Shown here: piece after piece, positions 50,448 to 59,342 of the stretch
How the letters are laid out: each line of letters opens with the position of its first letter
Position numbering within the stretch: the stretch's first letter is position 1
NCBI GenBank assembly: GCA_963789885.1
Contig: CAWBNB010000017.1
Location: forward strand, 1 to 64,000
Reading direction: 5' to 3'
DNA from: DATEDA01 sp963789885
GTDB lineage: Bacteria > Pseudomonadota > Gammaproteobacteria > Burkholderiales > SG8-39
DNA length: 64,000 bases
The notes under the pieces: model-generated
Seen by the model: only the letters and a program-made list of their open reading frames with translations
What the model was told of the DNA's origin: nothing
Database searches by the model: none
Program-made: the position numbers and the translations under genes

Positions 50448-52220
50448 GGTTCCACCGCCACCACGACGAGGCGGTCGTTGAAAGTCTTGGAGCGCAGCTT
50501 TTGCTCGAAGACGTAGTCGGGGACGTCGGAGATGCTGGCCGGCGTGCTCACGAAGTTCTCGTCCTCGAAGTAGTTCGCGATCGTGTAAGTGCGTACCCCG
50601 GAGCCGAGGTTGCGGCCGGCGAGCACGAGAACGGCGCGGGCCTTTGGCGGCCCGCCGACGACGGTGATGCATGGCAGCGGCGGGGCCGGGCACACGGTCG
50701 TGGGGTCACGAGTCCCGAGATCAGCGCGCGCCCTGAAGCCGTCCGATACCGCGTAGTAGGTCTGACGATGCCAGCCGTTGGCCACGAACCAGTACTCCGG
50801 CTGCCCGGAGTTGGTGAGATTGCTGAACGAGAACGGCGTGCGCGGGAACCTGATCAGCACCGTTCGCGGCGGCGTGATCGTCTGCGGAAGCGTGGCGGTG
50901 ATCGTCACGCGCAGCCCGCCATCCGCCGCGAGCACGAGCGCTTTGCTCGAGCGCGGAAGGCGCTACCCCGTCGACCTCCCAGTTGACCAGGTTGACGAAT
51001 TGATCCGGGTTCATGAGGAGCGATCCCGCGACATTCGTCAACCGCGCCTGGAACTGGACCTGCAGAGTGGTGCATGCCGGGCCGATGCAGGTGTAGTCGA
51101 ACGCGCACTCGGCGTAGCCCGAGCCCGCGATATAGCAGCCGACCGCGGGATTGAACGTGACCGTCCCGGCTCCTGACACGACGTTCAGCGTCGGCGGATC
51201 CGGGTCGCCCATGGCCGGCGGCGCATTCCACCGGACACGGCTGCCGTCGCCGTCGCTCGTCACCGGCAGCAGCCCGTTGGTCTCCGAATACACGCCGAGG
51301 TAGTCGTCGCTGGGGCGCCCGGGGTTGTCGTAGGGTGCGGCGAACGGGAAGAACCCGCGCCGCTTGTCGCCGTATAGCGCCGTGCCCCAGCGCTCGAAGT
51401 AGCCGTTGGCCGCCGCGTCGTTGGTGAGGACGGGGACGATCTCTTTTTCGATCCGCTTCGCGACGACCGGCTCCACGATCGCGAACAGGTCCGCGTGCGT
51501 GATGATCATCAGCTGATCGTTGAACGGCACGCCCCCGGGACAATCGGGGCGCTCGCAGCGCGGGCTCTGCTCGTAGATCGTGTCGATGCTCGCGTTCTGC
51601 CCCTCGAGATAGTTGGCGACCTTGCAGTTTTCGTCGATGCCCCAGGTGCAGGGCGCATCGGTCGACCCGCCCGCGGGGCCGTCGCGCCGTTGCGCCCCGA
51701 CGACCGTGCCCGGCGCGAACACGATCGCCACGACCCCCCCGGTCGGCGCCATGCCGGGCACGGTCAAGGTGCCCTGGGTGTCCGAGTTGACCGCGTACGC
51801 GGGCGAGTCGGTGAAGTTCTGCGACAGCGCGTACCACAGCCGTGCGCCGCTGGCGTCGCGGAGATCCGGCAGCCCCAGGGTCTTCCACGGGAGCCGGCCG
51901 ATATACGAGAAACAGTTGTTGCCGGGGGCGAGGAGGTCCGCGACGCCGTCATTGTCCCGGTCGGGACACGGCAGACTTCCCGGGTGGTTCAGGTCGAACG
52001 CGGCGCGCGCGATCAGCGCTTCCTTCGCCTGTTGAAGCGCGAGCGCCGTGACGTCCTCCCGGTGCAGGGTCGCTCCCGCAGCCGCGGCGTTCAGCCCGTC
52101 GACGATGAGATAGAGGGAGCCGATCACGAGGACCAGCAGCGTCAGGAGCGCAGCGAAACCGTCCTCCCGGCGCGCGGTCGAGCGCCCGGCGGGACTGCGG
52201 GACCGGCTGGCGAACTGCAT
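50444..52220 (-). pseudogene. Large prepilin-like/pilus tip protein, frameshifted
   Basis: From the ATG at 52220 the protein has a prepilin- or PilX-like N-terminus (Arg-rich leader, then DGFAALLTLLVLVIGSLYLI), a helical stem ('LALQQAKEALIARAAFDLNH') and a large head with 'GSLPCPDRDNDGVADLLAPG' and many cysteines. At about 50935-50960 the frame must shift by one base to continue as 'GLRVTITATLPQTITPPRTV' through to 'FNDRLVVVAVEP' at 50444. Joined length is about 590 residues. Large minor pilins of this type may sit at the pilus tip as adhesins. The single break could be an assembly error. No function has been assigned. Confidence 0.75.
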
Positions 52221-52243
52221 GACGCTTGCTCGGAACGGATCGG

Positions 52244-52681
52244 TCAAGGCGACGGCGCCTTCGGATTCACTCGGACCGTCCCGCCCTGCAGGCCGTCCTT
52301 GACTTCGCCGCGCGTACGATCGAGCGTCTGGCCAATCTTGACCGTGCCGTCCTGCAGGTGCACCCGCGCCGGGTCGCGGCCCGAATAGGTGTCGTACTGC
52401 GGCACGCCGTTGACCCAGGTCGTCGTCTTGCCGCTCGACCGGGTGACGTGACCGTTCACCGTTATCGAGCTCTCGATGACGACTTCCTTGTCCTGGATGT
52501 TGCTTTCGCGCCGGCGATCGAGGTCCTGCCGCTGCTGCGGCGTGAAGAACAGGCGGCCGAGCTCGTCGGCGGCCGCCGGGGGCGTCGGCGCGAGGCCCGC
52601 GACACCGGCGAGCGCGAGCGCGAGCAGCGCCCGTGCGGCGATGCGTGACGAATCCCTGCGTCCGACCGTCGTCGTACTCAT
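52244..52681 (-). CDS. Secreted hypothetical protein of the pilus locus (MshK-like position)
   Basis: A 145-residue protein with a signal peptide (about residues 1-38, ending PPAAA) and a mature part 'DELGRLFFTPQQRQDLDRRR', then 'ESSITVNGHVTRSSGKTTTW' and 'DGTVKIGQTLDRTRGEVKDG'. The motif of FFTPxQRxxLDxxR followed by 'I.VNG.V.RS.G..T.W.NG' is typical of small MshK-like periplasmic proteins in MSHA-type loci, but similarity is only by pattern and position. Start at 52681 overlaps the previous gene by ATGA. Probably a periplasmic assembly factor. Confidence 0.75.
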   Translation of the reverse strand: MSTTTVGRRDSSRIAARALLALALAGVAGLAPTPPAAADELGRLFFTPQQRQDLDRRRESNIQDKEVVIESSITVNGHVTRSSGKTTTWVNGVPQYDTYSGRDPARVHLQDGTVKIGQTLDRTRGEVKDGLQGGTVRVNPKAPSP

Positions 52682-53298
52682 GCGGGCCCCATCTTGCGGT
52701 CGCGGATGGTGACGAGATCGATCTCGCACGATGCCTGCAGCCGCGGCGCGAGCCGGCGGTCGGGCGCGGCCGCAGCGACCGCGCTGCGCTGGAGCGTGCA
52801 CGACCGGATCACCACGTGCGCGCTCAGCACACGGCGCAGATCGTCCAGGAACCGGAACAGATCGTCTTCATGGAGCAGCGCCATGTCGACCTTCATCGGG
52901 CTCGCCATGAATTCGACGTCGCCCCCGCCGGCGAGGCCTGGGTAGTCGACGGGCCGCTGCGTGTCGATCGAGTACTTGACGTCGAACAGCTTGCGCGCCG
53001 CCTTGATCTCGCCGATCCGGTCGACCCAGTCGAGCCGCCGCTCGTCGCCGATCACGCCGCGGTCGAGAAGCTTGCGGTAGTCGAGGAGCCGGTCGCGGAT
53101 CTCGCGCTCCTCATCGGTCGCGCGCTCGAGCTTGCTCTGCGCCGACTGCCGCTCGGCCGTAGCGGCCTGCTGTTCGCCGGTCGCCTTGCTCACGAGCTGC
53201 TGCGTGAGGACGAGCGCCGCAACTCCCCCGGCGACCAGCGCCGCCGCCAGGATCCCCGGCATTGCGAGCCGCTGCCCTGCGCTCGGTGGAAGCTTCAT
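52678..53298 (-). CDS. PilO/MshJ-like pilus assembly protein
   Basis: A 206-residue bitopic protein: an N-terminal membrane helix (about residues 14-33, PGILAAALVAGGVAALVLTQ), a coiled coil ('ATAERQSAQSKLERATDEER' and 'EIRDRLLDYRKLLDRG'), then a ferredoxin-like periplasmic domain ('KYSIDTQRPVDYPGLAGGGD', 'KVDMALLHEDDLFRFLDDLR'). This is the architecture of PilO/GspM. It follows the PilM/PilN-like fusion with an ATGA overlap, as PilO follows PilN, and should form the inner-membrane alignment complex with it. Confidence 0.8.
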   Translation of the reverse strand: MKLPPSAGQRLAMPGILAAALVAGGVAALVLTQQLVSKATGEQQAATAERQSAQSKLERATDEEREIRDRLLDYRKLLDRGVIGDERRLDWVDRIGEIKAARKLFDVKYSIDTQRPVDYPGLAGGGDVEFMASPMKVDMALLHEDDLFRFLDDLRRVLSAHVVIRSCTLQRSAVAAAAPDRRLAPRLQASCEIDLVTIRDRKMGPA

Positions 53299-54896
53299 TC
53301 GCCGATCCTCCGCGCCACCGTGACCGTGAACTCCGGCACCCCAGCGGACGCCTCGATTCCGGTGTCGCCGCTGAGCCGCGTCTGCGAGCCGGTCTCGAAC
53401 GGCATCTTCGCCTGGAGCACCTCGACCCCGGGACGTTTGCGAAGCGCGTCGAGGAACTCGTTGATCGTGAGGTTGATGCTGCGGTAGTCGGTGGTCTTGA
53501 CCCCCATGACCTTGCCGGTCAGCTCCGCCACCTCGTACAAGCCGCCGCTCGCGGAGCCCGGCGCCGCCGGTGGCGGCACCGGCGCCGCCTGCGCCCCGCC
53601 CGCCGGAGGCCGCGCCCCGCTGGCGTCCTTGATGCGGTCCTTCGGGTTCACCGCCAGTGCCCACTGGACTCGCTCGACCTCGATCTTGGGCGAGGCGTCG
53701 ACGGCGCGGGACACCTCGACGATGAGCCGGTCCGGGGTGGCGGACTGCTTGCTGAGGAGCCCCCATTTCTGCATGGTCACGCGCAAGTTCTCGGTCGTGG
53801 TCGGGAGCTTGGGGAAGCGCGCCGTCACGCGGGCGTAGGCGTCGGCCGCGGCGCGGACGCGATCGCGATCGACCTGCGCCTGGTCCTCGAGGCGGAAGTA
53901 CTGCATGAGCTGCAGACCGGCGTAACCGAGCATCACCAGGCACACCACCGCTCCGCCGGTGATCAGGCCGGCGCGCAGCTGGCGCACGCGATAGAACTGG
54001 CGGAGGTTCTCCCCGGCGTACTGCTCGGCCGGGGCGTGCCGGGCGAGGAGATGCAGGTACAGCACCTCCGCGCCAGACCCTTCCGGATAGTCCCTGAGCC
54101 CGATCGCGCTCGCGGCCTCGCCGAGCTCGATCACCCCGATCCTGACCTGCGGCATGCTCGGGGCCGCCGCCTGCACCCGCCGCTTCTCGCCGTTCGGCGC
54201 GACCAGCACCGCGTCGATCGGCCCGCCCTCGCGCGCGACCACCCGCATCGCGGTGAGGTACTGGTAGACGCGCGTCGTCTCGCGATCGAACGCCTCGGCG
54301 ACCCGGTTCGGATCGGCGGCGTCGGCCGCCTCCAGCGGTCCGAGGCGACTGAAGCGGATCCGCCCGCCCTCGACGAAGCTCTGGCGCAGGCCCGCCTGCT
54401 GGAGCGTCACGAGCAGCACCGGCGCCTTCTTCGGGCCGATCTTGCGCGCGAGCTGCGGTGCGACAAGCGCCACCGAGTACACGCCCGCGACCGCCGCCTC
54501 CCGCTCGCGCAGCACGTTCAGCCAGGGCTGGAACTGCGCGTTGTTCGTGAACGAGCTGAGCAGGAGCCGCTCGTCGCGGCGCTGGGTCTTCTCGAACCCG
54601 AGGGAGAGGGCGAGCGAGAGGCTCGTGTCGCGGTAGCGCTGCGCGAGCTTGCGGCCGACCAGCGTGCGGCGGTCCGCACCCCGCACGAACGGGATCGTCT
54701 CCTGGTGGAAATCCTCCTCCACGATGTCCACCAGCACGTAGAAGAGGCCGGTGGGCGCGGCCCGGAACTGGGCCGCGAAGGCCTGTGCGCCCTCCTCGTT
54801 GTTGGCGAAGGACGACTCGACCGTGAGGCGGCCGTGCGTCGAGCGGTACAGCACCACCCGGGTCGCGGCGAAGTAGAGGAGGCGTTTCTCGGCCAT
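53295..54896 (-). CDS. PilM/PilN-like fusion protein of the pilus inner-membrane platform
   Basis: A 533-residue protein. Residues 1 to about 320 form a cytoplasmic alpha/beta domain that seems to occupy the place of PilM or the actin-like part of GspL ('RRTLVGRKLAQRYRDTSLSL', 'VLLVTLQQAGLRQSFVEGGR'). A single membrane helix follows near residues 325-347 (AGLITGGAVVCLVMLGYAGL), then a periplasmic coiled coil and PilN-like domain with a Pro/Ala linker near 430-455. In V. cholerae the corresponding product is MshI. No actin-type ATP-binding motif was recognised with confidence. Start at 54896, five bases after mshG; end overlaps the PilO-like gene. Confidence 0.75.
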   Translation of the reverse strand: MAEKRLLYFAATRVVLYRSTHGRLTVESSFANNEEGAQAFAAQFRAAPTGLFYVLVDIVEEDFHQETIPFVRGADRRTLVGRKLAQRYRDTSLSLALSLGFEKTQRRDERLLLSSFTNNAQFQPWLNVLREREAAVAGVYSVALVAPQLARKIGPKKAPVLLVTLQQAGLRQSFVEGGRIRFSRLGPLEAADAADPNRVAEAFDRETTRVYQYLTAMRVVAREGGPIDAVLVAPNGEKRRVQAAAPSMPQVRIGVIELGEAASAIGLRDYPEGSGAEVLYLHLLARHAPAEQYAGENLRQFYRVRQLRAGLITGGAVVCLVMLGYAGLQLMQYFRLEDQAQVDRDRVRAAADAYARVTARFPKLPTTTENLRVTMQKWGLLSKQSATPDRLIVEVSRAVDASPKIEVERVQWALAVNPKDRIKDASGARPPAGGAQAAPVPPPAAPGSASGGLYEVAELTGKVMGVKTTDYRSINLTINEFLDALRKRPGVEVLQAKMPFETGSQTRLSGDTGIEASAGVPEFTVTVARRIGE

Positions 54897-54901
54897 GCGC
54901 T

Positions 54902-56101
54902 TCAGAACTTGAGCTTGCTGATCATGTCGTAGATCGGCCCGAGGACCGACAGCATCACCCAGCCGAGCAGCACGCCCATCACCACCGTCAGCGTGGGTTC
55001 GATCATGACCTGGATCTTGGCGATGCCCTCGCGGACCTCGCGGTTGTAGAAGTAGCTCACGTTCGCGAGCGCGGTGTCGAGCGCGCCGGTGCTCTCGCCG
55101 ACCCGGAGCATGCGCACGACGAGCGGCGGGAACATGCCGACGTCCTGGAACGCCGCGGTGACGTTCTTGCCTTCGCCGATCTCCTGGCCGACGTTGTGCA
55201 GGGCTTCCTGGATCACCGCGTTGCCGGTGGTCTCCTCGGAGCTGCGGATGGCGTCGAGGATCGTGATCCCCGAGGAGTACATGAGTGCGAACACGCTCGC
55301 GAACCGCGACAGGATGATCTTGCGGAGGATCGGTCCGATGACCGGGAGCTGGAGCTTGAGCCCGTCGAGCCGGTAGCGCAGGACCGGGTTCGTCTGGGCC
55401 GCGAACTTGATCCCGAAGAAGATGATGAACGGCGCCGAGAGCACGATCCACCAGAAGCTCACCAGGAAGTTCGAGACCGCGATCAGGAGCCGCGTGTGCA
55501 GCGGGAGGGTCTGGCCCATCGTCTTGATCAAGCTGACCATCTGCGGAACCAGGTAGACCATCAGGAAGAACGTCACCCCGAGCACCACCGCGCCGACGAA
55601 CAGGGGATACATCACCAGTTTTTTCGTCTGCGCCTTGAGCTCGTCCTCCCACTTCAGGTTCTCGACCAGGCTGCGGAGCACTTCCGGGAGCCGGCCCGTC
55701 TCCTCGCCGGCCTTCACGAGCGCGCGAAACACCGGGCTGAACGTCTCGGGGTAGTTGCTCAGCGCGCCGGAGAGGTTCTGTCCGCCCTGAATGCCTTCGA
55801 TCAGGCCGGAGATCACCTCCCGGAACCGGGGGTTCTCGACGCTGTCGCGGAGATCGGTGAGCCCTTCGACGACCGGCACGCCGGAGGAGCTGAGCTGCTC
55901 GAGATGGAAGCAGAAATTGATGAGCTCCGGCCGCTTCACCCCGCGGCCGAAGCCCACGGCGCGCTTGGTCGGTCCGCCGACGACCAGGTCGAGTCCCATG
56001 CGCTTCAGGCGCAACTCGAGGTCGACCACGTTCAACGCGTCGATCTGGCCGAGGATGGCCTTCCCGTTCACGTCGATCGCCTTGTAATTGAAGAGCGCCA
56101 T
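54902..56101 (-). CDS. mshG: Type II secretion/pilus inner membrane platform protein MshG (GspF family)
   Basis: A 399-residue polytopic protein with two GspF domains. The first has 'RPELINFCFHLEQLSSSGVP' near residue 75 and 'GRLPEVLRSLVENLKWEDEL' near 145. Three membrane segments follow or separate them (about 165-190, 210-235, 370-390). The second domain has 'SRFASVFALMYSSGITILDA' near 265 and 'PLVVRMLRVGESTGALDTAL' near 325, ending 'LGWVMLSVLGPIYDMIS'. It anchors the MshE ATPase to the membrane. There is no clear ribosome-binding site and a hairpin lies between it and mshE. Confidence 0.93.
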   Translation of the reverse strand: MALFNYKAIDVNGKAILGQIDALNVVDLELRLKRMGLDLVVGGPTKRAVGFGRGVKRPELINFCFHLEQLSSSGVPVVEGLTDLRDSVENPRFREVISGLIEGIQGGQNLSGALSNYPETFSPVFRALVKAGEETGRLPEVLRSLVENLKWEDELKAQTKKLVMYPLFVGAVVLGVTFFLMVYLVPQMVSLIKTMGQTLPLHTRLLIAVSNFLVSFWWIVLSAPFIIFFGIKFAAQTNPVLRYRLDGLKLQLPVIGPILRKIILSRFASVFALMYSSGITILDAIRSSEETTGNAVIQEALHNVGQEIGEGKNVTAAFQDVGMFPPLVVRMLRVGESTGALDTALANVSYFYNREVREGIAKIQVMIEPTLTVVMGVLLGWVMLSVLGPIYDMISKLKF

Positions 56102-56173
56102 TGGCGGGCCGGATTTCTGCCGAAGCTGGAGGATAACGCTTTGTCGCGCCGAGGAAAACTCGCAAATTCCGGC

Positions 56174-56197
56174 CCCGCGTGACCCCCGTCACGCGGG
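56174..56197 (-). other. Perfect 10-bp hairpin between mshE and mshG
   Basis: CCCGCGTGAC (56174-56183) pairs perfectly with GTCACGCGGG (56188-56197) around CCCC. On the minus strand it follows the mshE stop and is trailed by AATTTGCGAGTTTTCC. It may be an attenuator or mRNA processing element that lowers mshG relative to mshE. Confidence 0.6.
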
Positions 56198-56223
56198 CTC
56201 CCCGGCGGGGGTTACACGGGGGC

Positions 56224-57936
56224 TTACATGCGGTCGGTGAGGTCGACCACCCGCATCAGCTCGTCGATCGAGGTGGACCCGTCGAGGACCCGCCGGGCGC
56301 CGTCGTCGGCGAGGGTGCGGAAACCCTTGGCGAGGGCCGACTTGAGGAGCTCGCGGGCGGTTGCCTTGTTCGCCATCAGCTCGTCGATCTCGCCGTCGAT
56401 CTTCAGGAGCTCCATGATCGCGAGACGTCCGCGGTACCCCTGATAGTCGCAGTGGTCGCAGCCGACCGCCCGATACAGCGTCGGGGGCTTCGCGTCCGGC
56501 TTCACGCCGAGGAGCTTGCAGTCGCCGGCGTTCGCGACATAGGGCTGCCGGCAGTGGCGGCAGAGCTTGCGGACGAGGCGCTGGGCGACCACGCCGATGA
56601 TGTTGCCGGCCATGATCTCCGGGGAGAGGCCGATGTCGACGAGACGCGGGACCGCGCCGAGCGAGGAGTTGGTGTGGAGCGTCGAGTAAACCTGATGGCC
56701 CGTCATCGCGGCGCGGAAGGCCATCTGGGCGGTGTCCTCGTCGCGGATCTCGCCCACCAGGATCACGTCCGGATCCTGCCGCATCAGCGACCGGATGCCG
56801 TTCGCGAAATCGAGCTTCGCCGCCTCGTTGACCGAGGTCTGGCGGATCAGCGTCATCGGGTACTCGACCGGATCTTCCAGGGTCATGACGTTGATGCCGT
56901 CATGGTTGATGTGGTTGAGGATCGAGTAGAGCGTGGTCGTCTTGCCGCTGCCGGTCGGGCCGGTCACGAGGATGATCCCCTCGGGCCGCTGGATCATCTT
57001 CTTCAGCATCGAGAGCTGCTCGGGCTGCAGCCCGAGCTGGTCGAGCGGCACGATGCCCTTCTGGCGGTCGAGGATCCGCAGGACGATGTTCTCGCCGTGC
57101 GTCGTGACCTGCGAGGCCACCCGGAAGTCCACCTGCCGGCCGGTGAGCGAGAGCGAGATCCGGCCGTCCTGCGGTGCGCGGGTCTCGGCGATGTTCATCT
57201 TCGCCATCACCTTGATGCGCACCGCCATCGCCGGCCAGTAGGTCTTGTGCAGGCTGCGGATCTGCCGCAGCACGCCGTCGATCCGGTAGCGGATGCGCAG
57301 GAAGTTCTGCTCCGGCTCGAAGTGGATGTCCGAGGCGGCGCGCTCGACTGCGTCGGCGAGGAGCGCCGAGATCAGGCGCACCACCGGCTGCGAGTACTCG
57401 TCGCCGCTCGCCTGCAGGCTCTGGTAGTCGATCTCCCCGGTCTCGATCTCGTGCAGGATGCCGTCGATCGAGAGCTCGTGGCCGTAGAACTGCTCGATGG
57501 CGCGGGCGATCTCCGATTCGCCCGCGAGCCGGAGCTCGATCTCGTGCTCGCCGCGCAGCTGCGCCCGCACCTGGTCGAGCGCGACGATGTTGTTCGTGTC
57601 CGAGATCGCGAGGATCAGGCGCTTGCGGTCCTTGTCGAGCGCGACCGGGAAGAGGTTGTGCCGCTTGGCGAACTCGCGCGGCACGATCCGGATTGCCCCG
57701 GGGTCGACGACGATCTGCGACAGGTCGACCGACTGCAGCCCGAGCTTCTCGCTCAGGGCATCGCGCAGCGTGGCTTCGGAGACGAAACCGAGCTGCACCA
57801 ATAGCTTCCCCACCGGCTGGCGGGATTTCAGCTGCTCGAGCAGGGCGATCCGCAGCTGATCCTCGGTGAGGATCCCCTGCGAAATCAGAATCTGCCCGAT
57901 GTGCCGCTTGGCTTGCGGGGATGCCGGGGAATTCAT
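56224..57936 (-). CDS. mshE: Pilus extension ATPase MshE (GspE/PilB family)
   Basis: A 570-residue secretion ATPase. The N-terminal MshEN domain carries two motifs of the c-di-GMP-binding type (HIGQILISQGILTEDQL near residue 12 and PVGKLLVQLGFVSEATL near 36). The ATPase has Walker A GPTGSGKTTTLYS near 326, Asp box 'VMTLEDPVEYPM', Walker B 'VILVGEIRDEDTAQMAF', the His box 'VYSTLHTNSSL', and the tetracysteine metal site (CRHC near 465, CDHC near 495). All are intact. It powers pilus extension from the MshG platform. The 17-base gap from mshN places it in the same transcript. Confidence 0.95.
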   Translation of the reverse strand: MNSPASPQAKRHIGQILISQGILTEDQLRIALLEQLKSRQPVGKLLVQLGFVSEATLRDALSEKLGLQSVDLSQIVVDPGAIRIVPREFAKRHNLFPVALDKDRKRLILAISDTNNIVALDQVRAQLRGEHEIELRLAGESEIARAIEQFYGHELSIDGILHEIETGEIDYQSLQASGDEYSQPVVRLISALLADAVERAASDIHFEPEQNFLRIRYRIDGVLRQIRSLHKTYWPAMAVRIKVMAKMNIAETRAPQDGRISLSLTGRQVDFRVASQVTTHGENIVLRILDRQKGIVPLDQLGLQPEQLSMLKKMIQRPEGIILVTGPTGSGKTTTLYSILNHINHDGINVMTLEDPVEYPMTLIRQTSVNEAAKLDFANGIRSLMRQDPDVILVGEIRDEDTAQMAFRAAMTGHQVYSTLHTNSSLGAVPRLVDIGLSPEIMAGNIIGVVAQRLVRKLCRHCRQPYVANAGDCKLLGVKPDAKPPTLYRAVGCDHCDYQGYRGRLAIMELLKIDGEIDELMANKATARELLKSALAKGFRTLADDGARRVLDGSTSIDELMRVVDLTDRM

Positions 57937-57953
57937 TGAACGGGTGGGGCCCG

Positions 57954-59342
57954 TCAGCGCGTCAGTTCACGGATTCTTGCTTCGACTTGGATGCTATTGA
58001 ATCCCACCGCGCGGTTCCCGGCAAGCGCCAGCGCCCGGCGGTAGTACTCGAGCGCCAGCTTCCTCTGGCCGAGGTGATCCAGGCTGACCGCGAGGTTGTA
58101 GGCGTAGTCAGGATTGTCCGAGTCGGCGGAAAAAGCCCTGAAATAAGCCGCTTGGGCGTCCGACCACCGCCCTTGGGCGGCGTATTGGTTACCGAGCGGA
58201 AAGTTCAGGAAGGCCGCTTCCGGCTGCTGCGTGAGCATGTTCTTGATGCGGCTCTCGGACTGGAGCGGATCGGTCTGCCCGCGCAGCGAGATCAGGCCAG
58301 CCTGTGCGTACGGGTCGCGCGGATCGAGTTCGAGCACCCGCAGATACCGTACCTCGGCGGCCTCGAAATTCTGGGTGCGTGCATCGATCGTCGCAAGTCC
58401 GAGCAGCGCATCACGGTCGCGCGGGTTCGCACGGAGCGCGCGCTGGTAAGCGTCCCGCGCGCGCGGGAGATCGCCCGCCTGGAGTGCTTCCCAGGCGCTC
58501 TCGACCACCGGATCGACGTGCGGGCCGCCGGTCGTGACCCGGATCGGCAAACTCGGCGCCGTCGCGGCGGCGCGGGGCTCGCCGCCCTCGCCCGGGGCGG
58601 GCGCCGGCCGTGCGCTAGCCGGGCGCGACGATTCGGGCCGGCTCGTCCGCGTCACGCCCGAGGGCGTCGGTTGCGGCGCGGGCGGAACTGCTGCGGCCGC
58701 AGCTGCCGGCGCGGTCTGCGCCAAGGTGGTCGGTGCGGGGCTTGCCGTCTGAGTCGGATCGCTCGGTGTCGGTGCCGGGGCGGACGCCGTCGGTGCCTGC
58801 GTCGCAGCGGGCGGCTGTGGCGGCGTGGCGGCTGCGGTCACGGGTTGCGGCGCCTTTGCCGCCGGCGCCGGGCTGTAGAAGGACGGCCGGGGTCCGAAGA
58901 ACTCCCAGGCGAAGTAGCCCAGCGTGCCGACGATGGCGATGCCCAGGACCCCCACGACGATGTAGAACGGACGCCGCGGGTCGTAGTCGGGGGTCTTGGC
59001 CTCGAACATCTGCCGCGCGGCGGCGCGATCGTCGTTCTCGGTCGCTGCGGTCGCGCTCGCCGCTGAGGCGGCCGGCGCGAGGCCCGCCGCGGCGGTCGCC
59101 GACGGTGCGTCGCGGCGTGCGCCGGCCGAGGGCAGGTCTTCGGAGAGGATCTCGAGCGGCTGCGTGATGTCGGGCAGCCGGTCGCGGGTGATTAGCGGGC
59201 GCTCGCCGGCGTCGGCGGGCGTCGGCTCCAGCGAGAGTCCGACCCCCAAGTCGGCCGGCGCGACGGTGTCTTCGCCCTGTTGCCCCGAGGCGTTCTGCTT
59301 GGCGAGCTCCGCCTTCTTCAGGGCCTCGAGCAACAAGCTCAC
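57954..59342 (-). CDS. mshN: TPR protein MshN of the pilus locus
   Basis: A 462-residue protein opening 'SLLLEALKKAELAKQ', the hallmark of MshN-type proteins. There is one membrane helix near residues 133-155 (IVVGVLGIAIVGTLGYFAWE), a long Ala/Pro/Thr-rich periplasmic linker (about 160-260), and a TPR domain of about 200 residues ('AGDLPRARDAYQRALRANPR', 'AEVRYLRVLELDPRDP', 'SDAQAAYFRAFSADS', 'LGQRKLALEYYRRALAL'). The GTG at 59342 gives the standard N-terminus and overlaps the mshL stop by GTGA. It probably scaffolds the secretin or assembly platform, like PilF-type TPR proteins. Confidence 0.9.
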   Translation of the reverse strand: MSLLLEALKKAELAKQNASGQQGEDTVAPADLGVGLSLEPTPADAGERPLITRDRLPDITQPLEILSEDLPSAGARRDAPSATAAAGLAPAASAASATAATENDDRAAARQMFEAKTPDYDPRRPFYIVVGVLGIAIVGTLGYFAWEFFGPRPSFYSPAPAAKAPQPVTAAATPPQPPAATQAPTASAPAPTPSDPTQTASPAPTTLAQTAPAAAAAAVPPAPQPTPSGVTRTSRPESSRPASARPAPAPGEGGEPRAAATAPSLPIRVTTGGPHVDPVVESAWEALQAGDLPRARDAYQRALRANPRDRDALLGLATIDARTQNFEAAEVRYLRVLELDPRDPYAQAGLISLRGQTDPLQSESRIKNMLTQQPEAAFLNFPLGNQYAAQGRWSDAQAAYFRAFSADSDNPDYAYNLAVSLDHLGQRKLALEYYRRALALAGNRAVGFNSIQVEARIRELTR

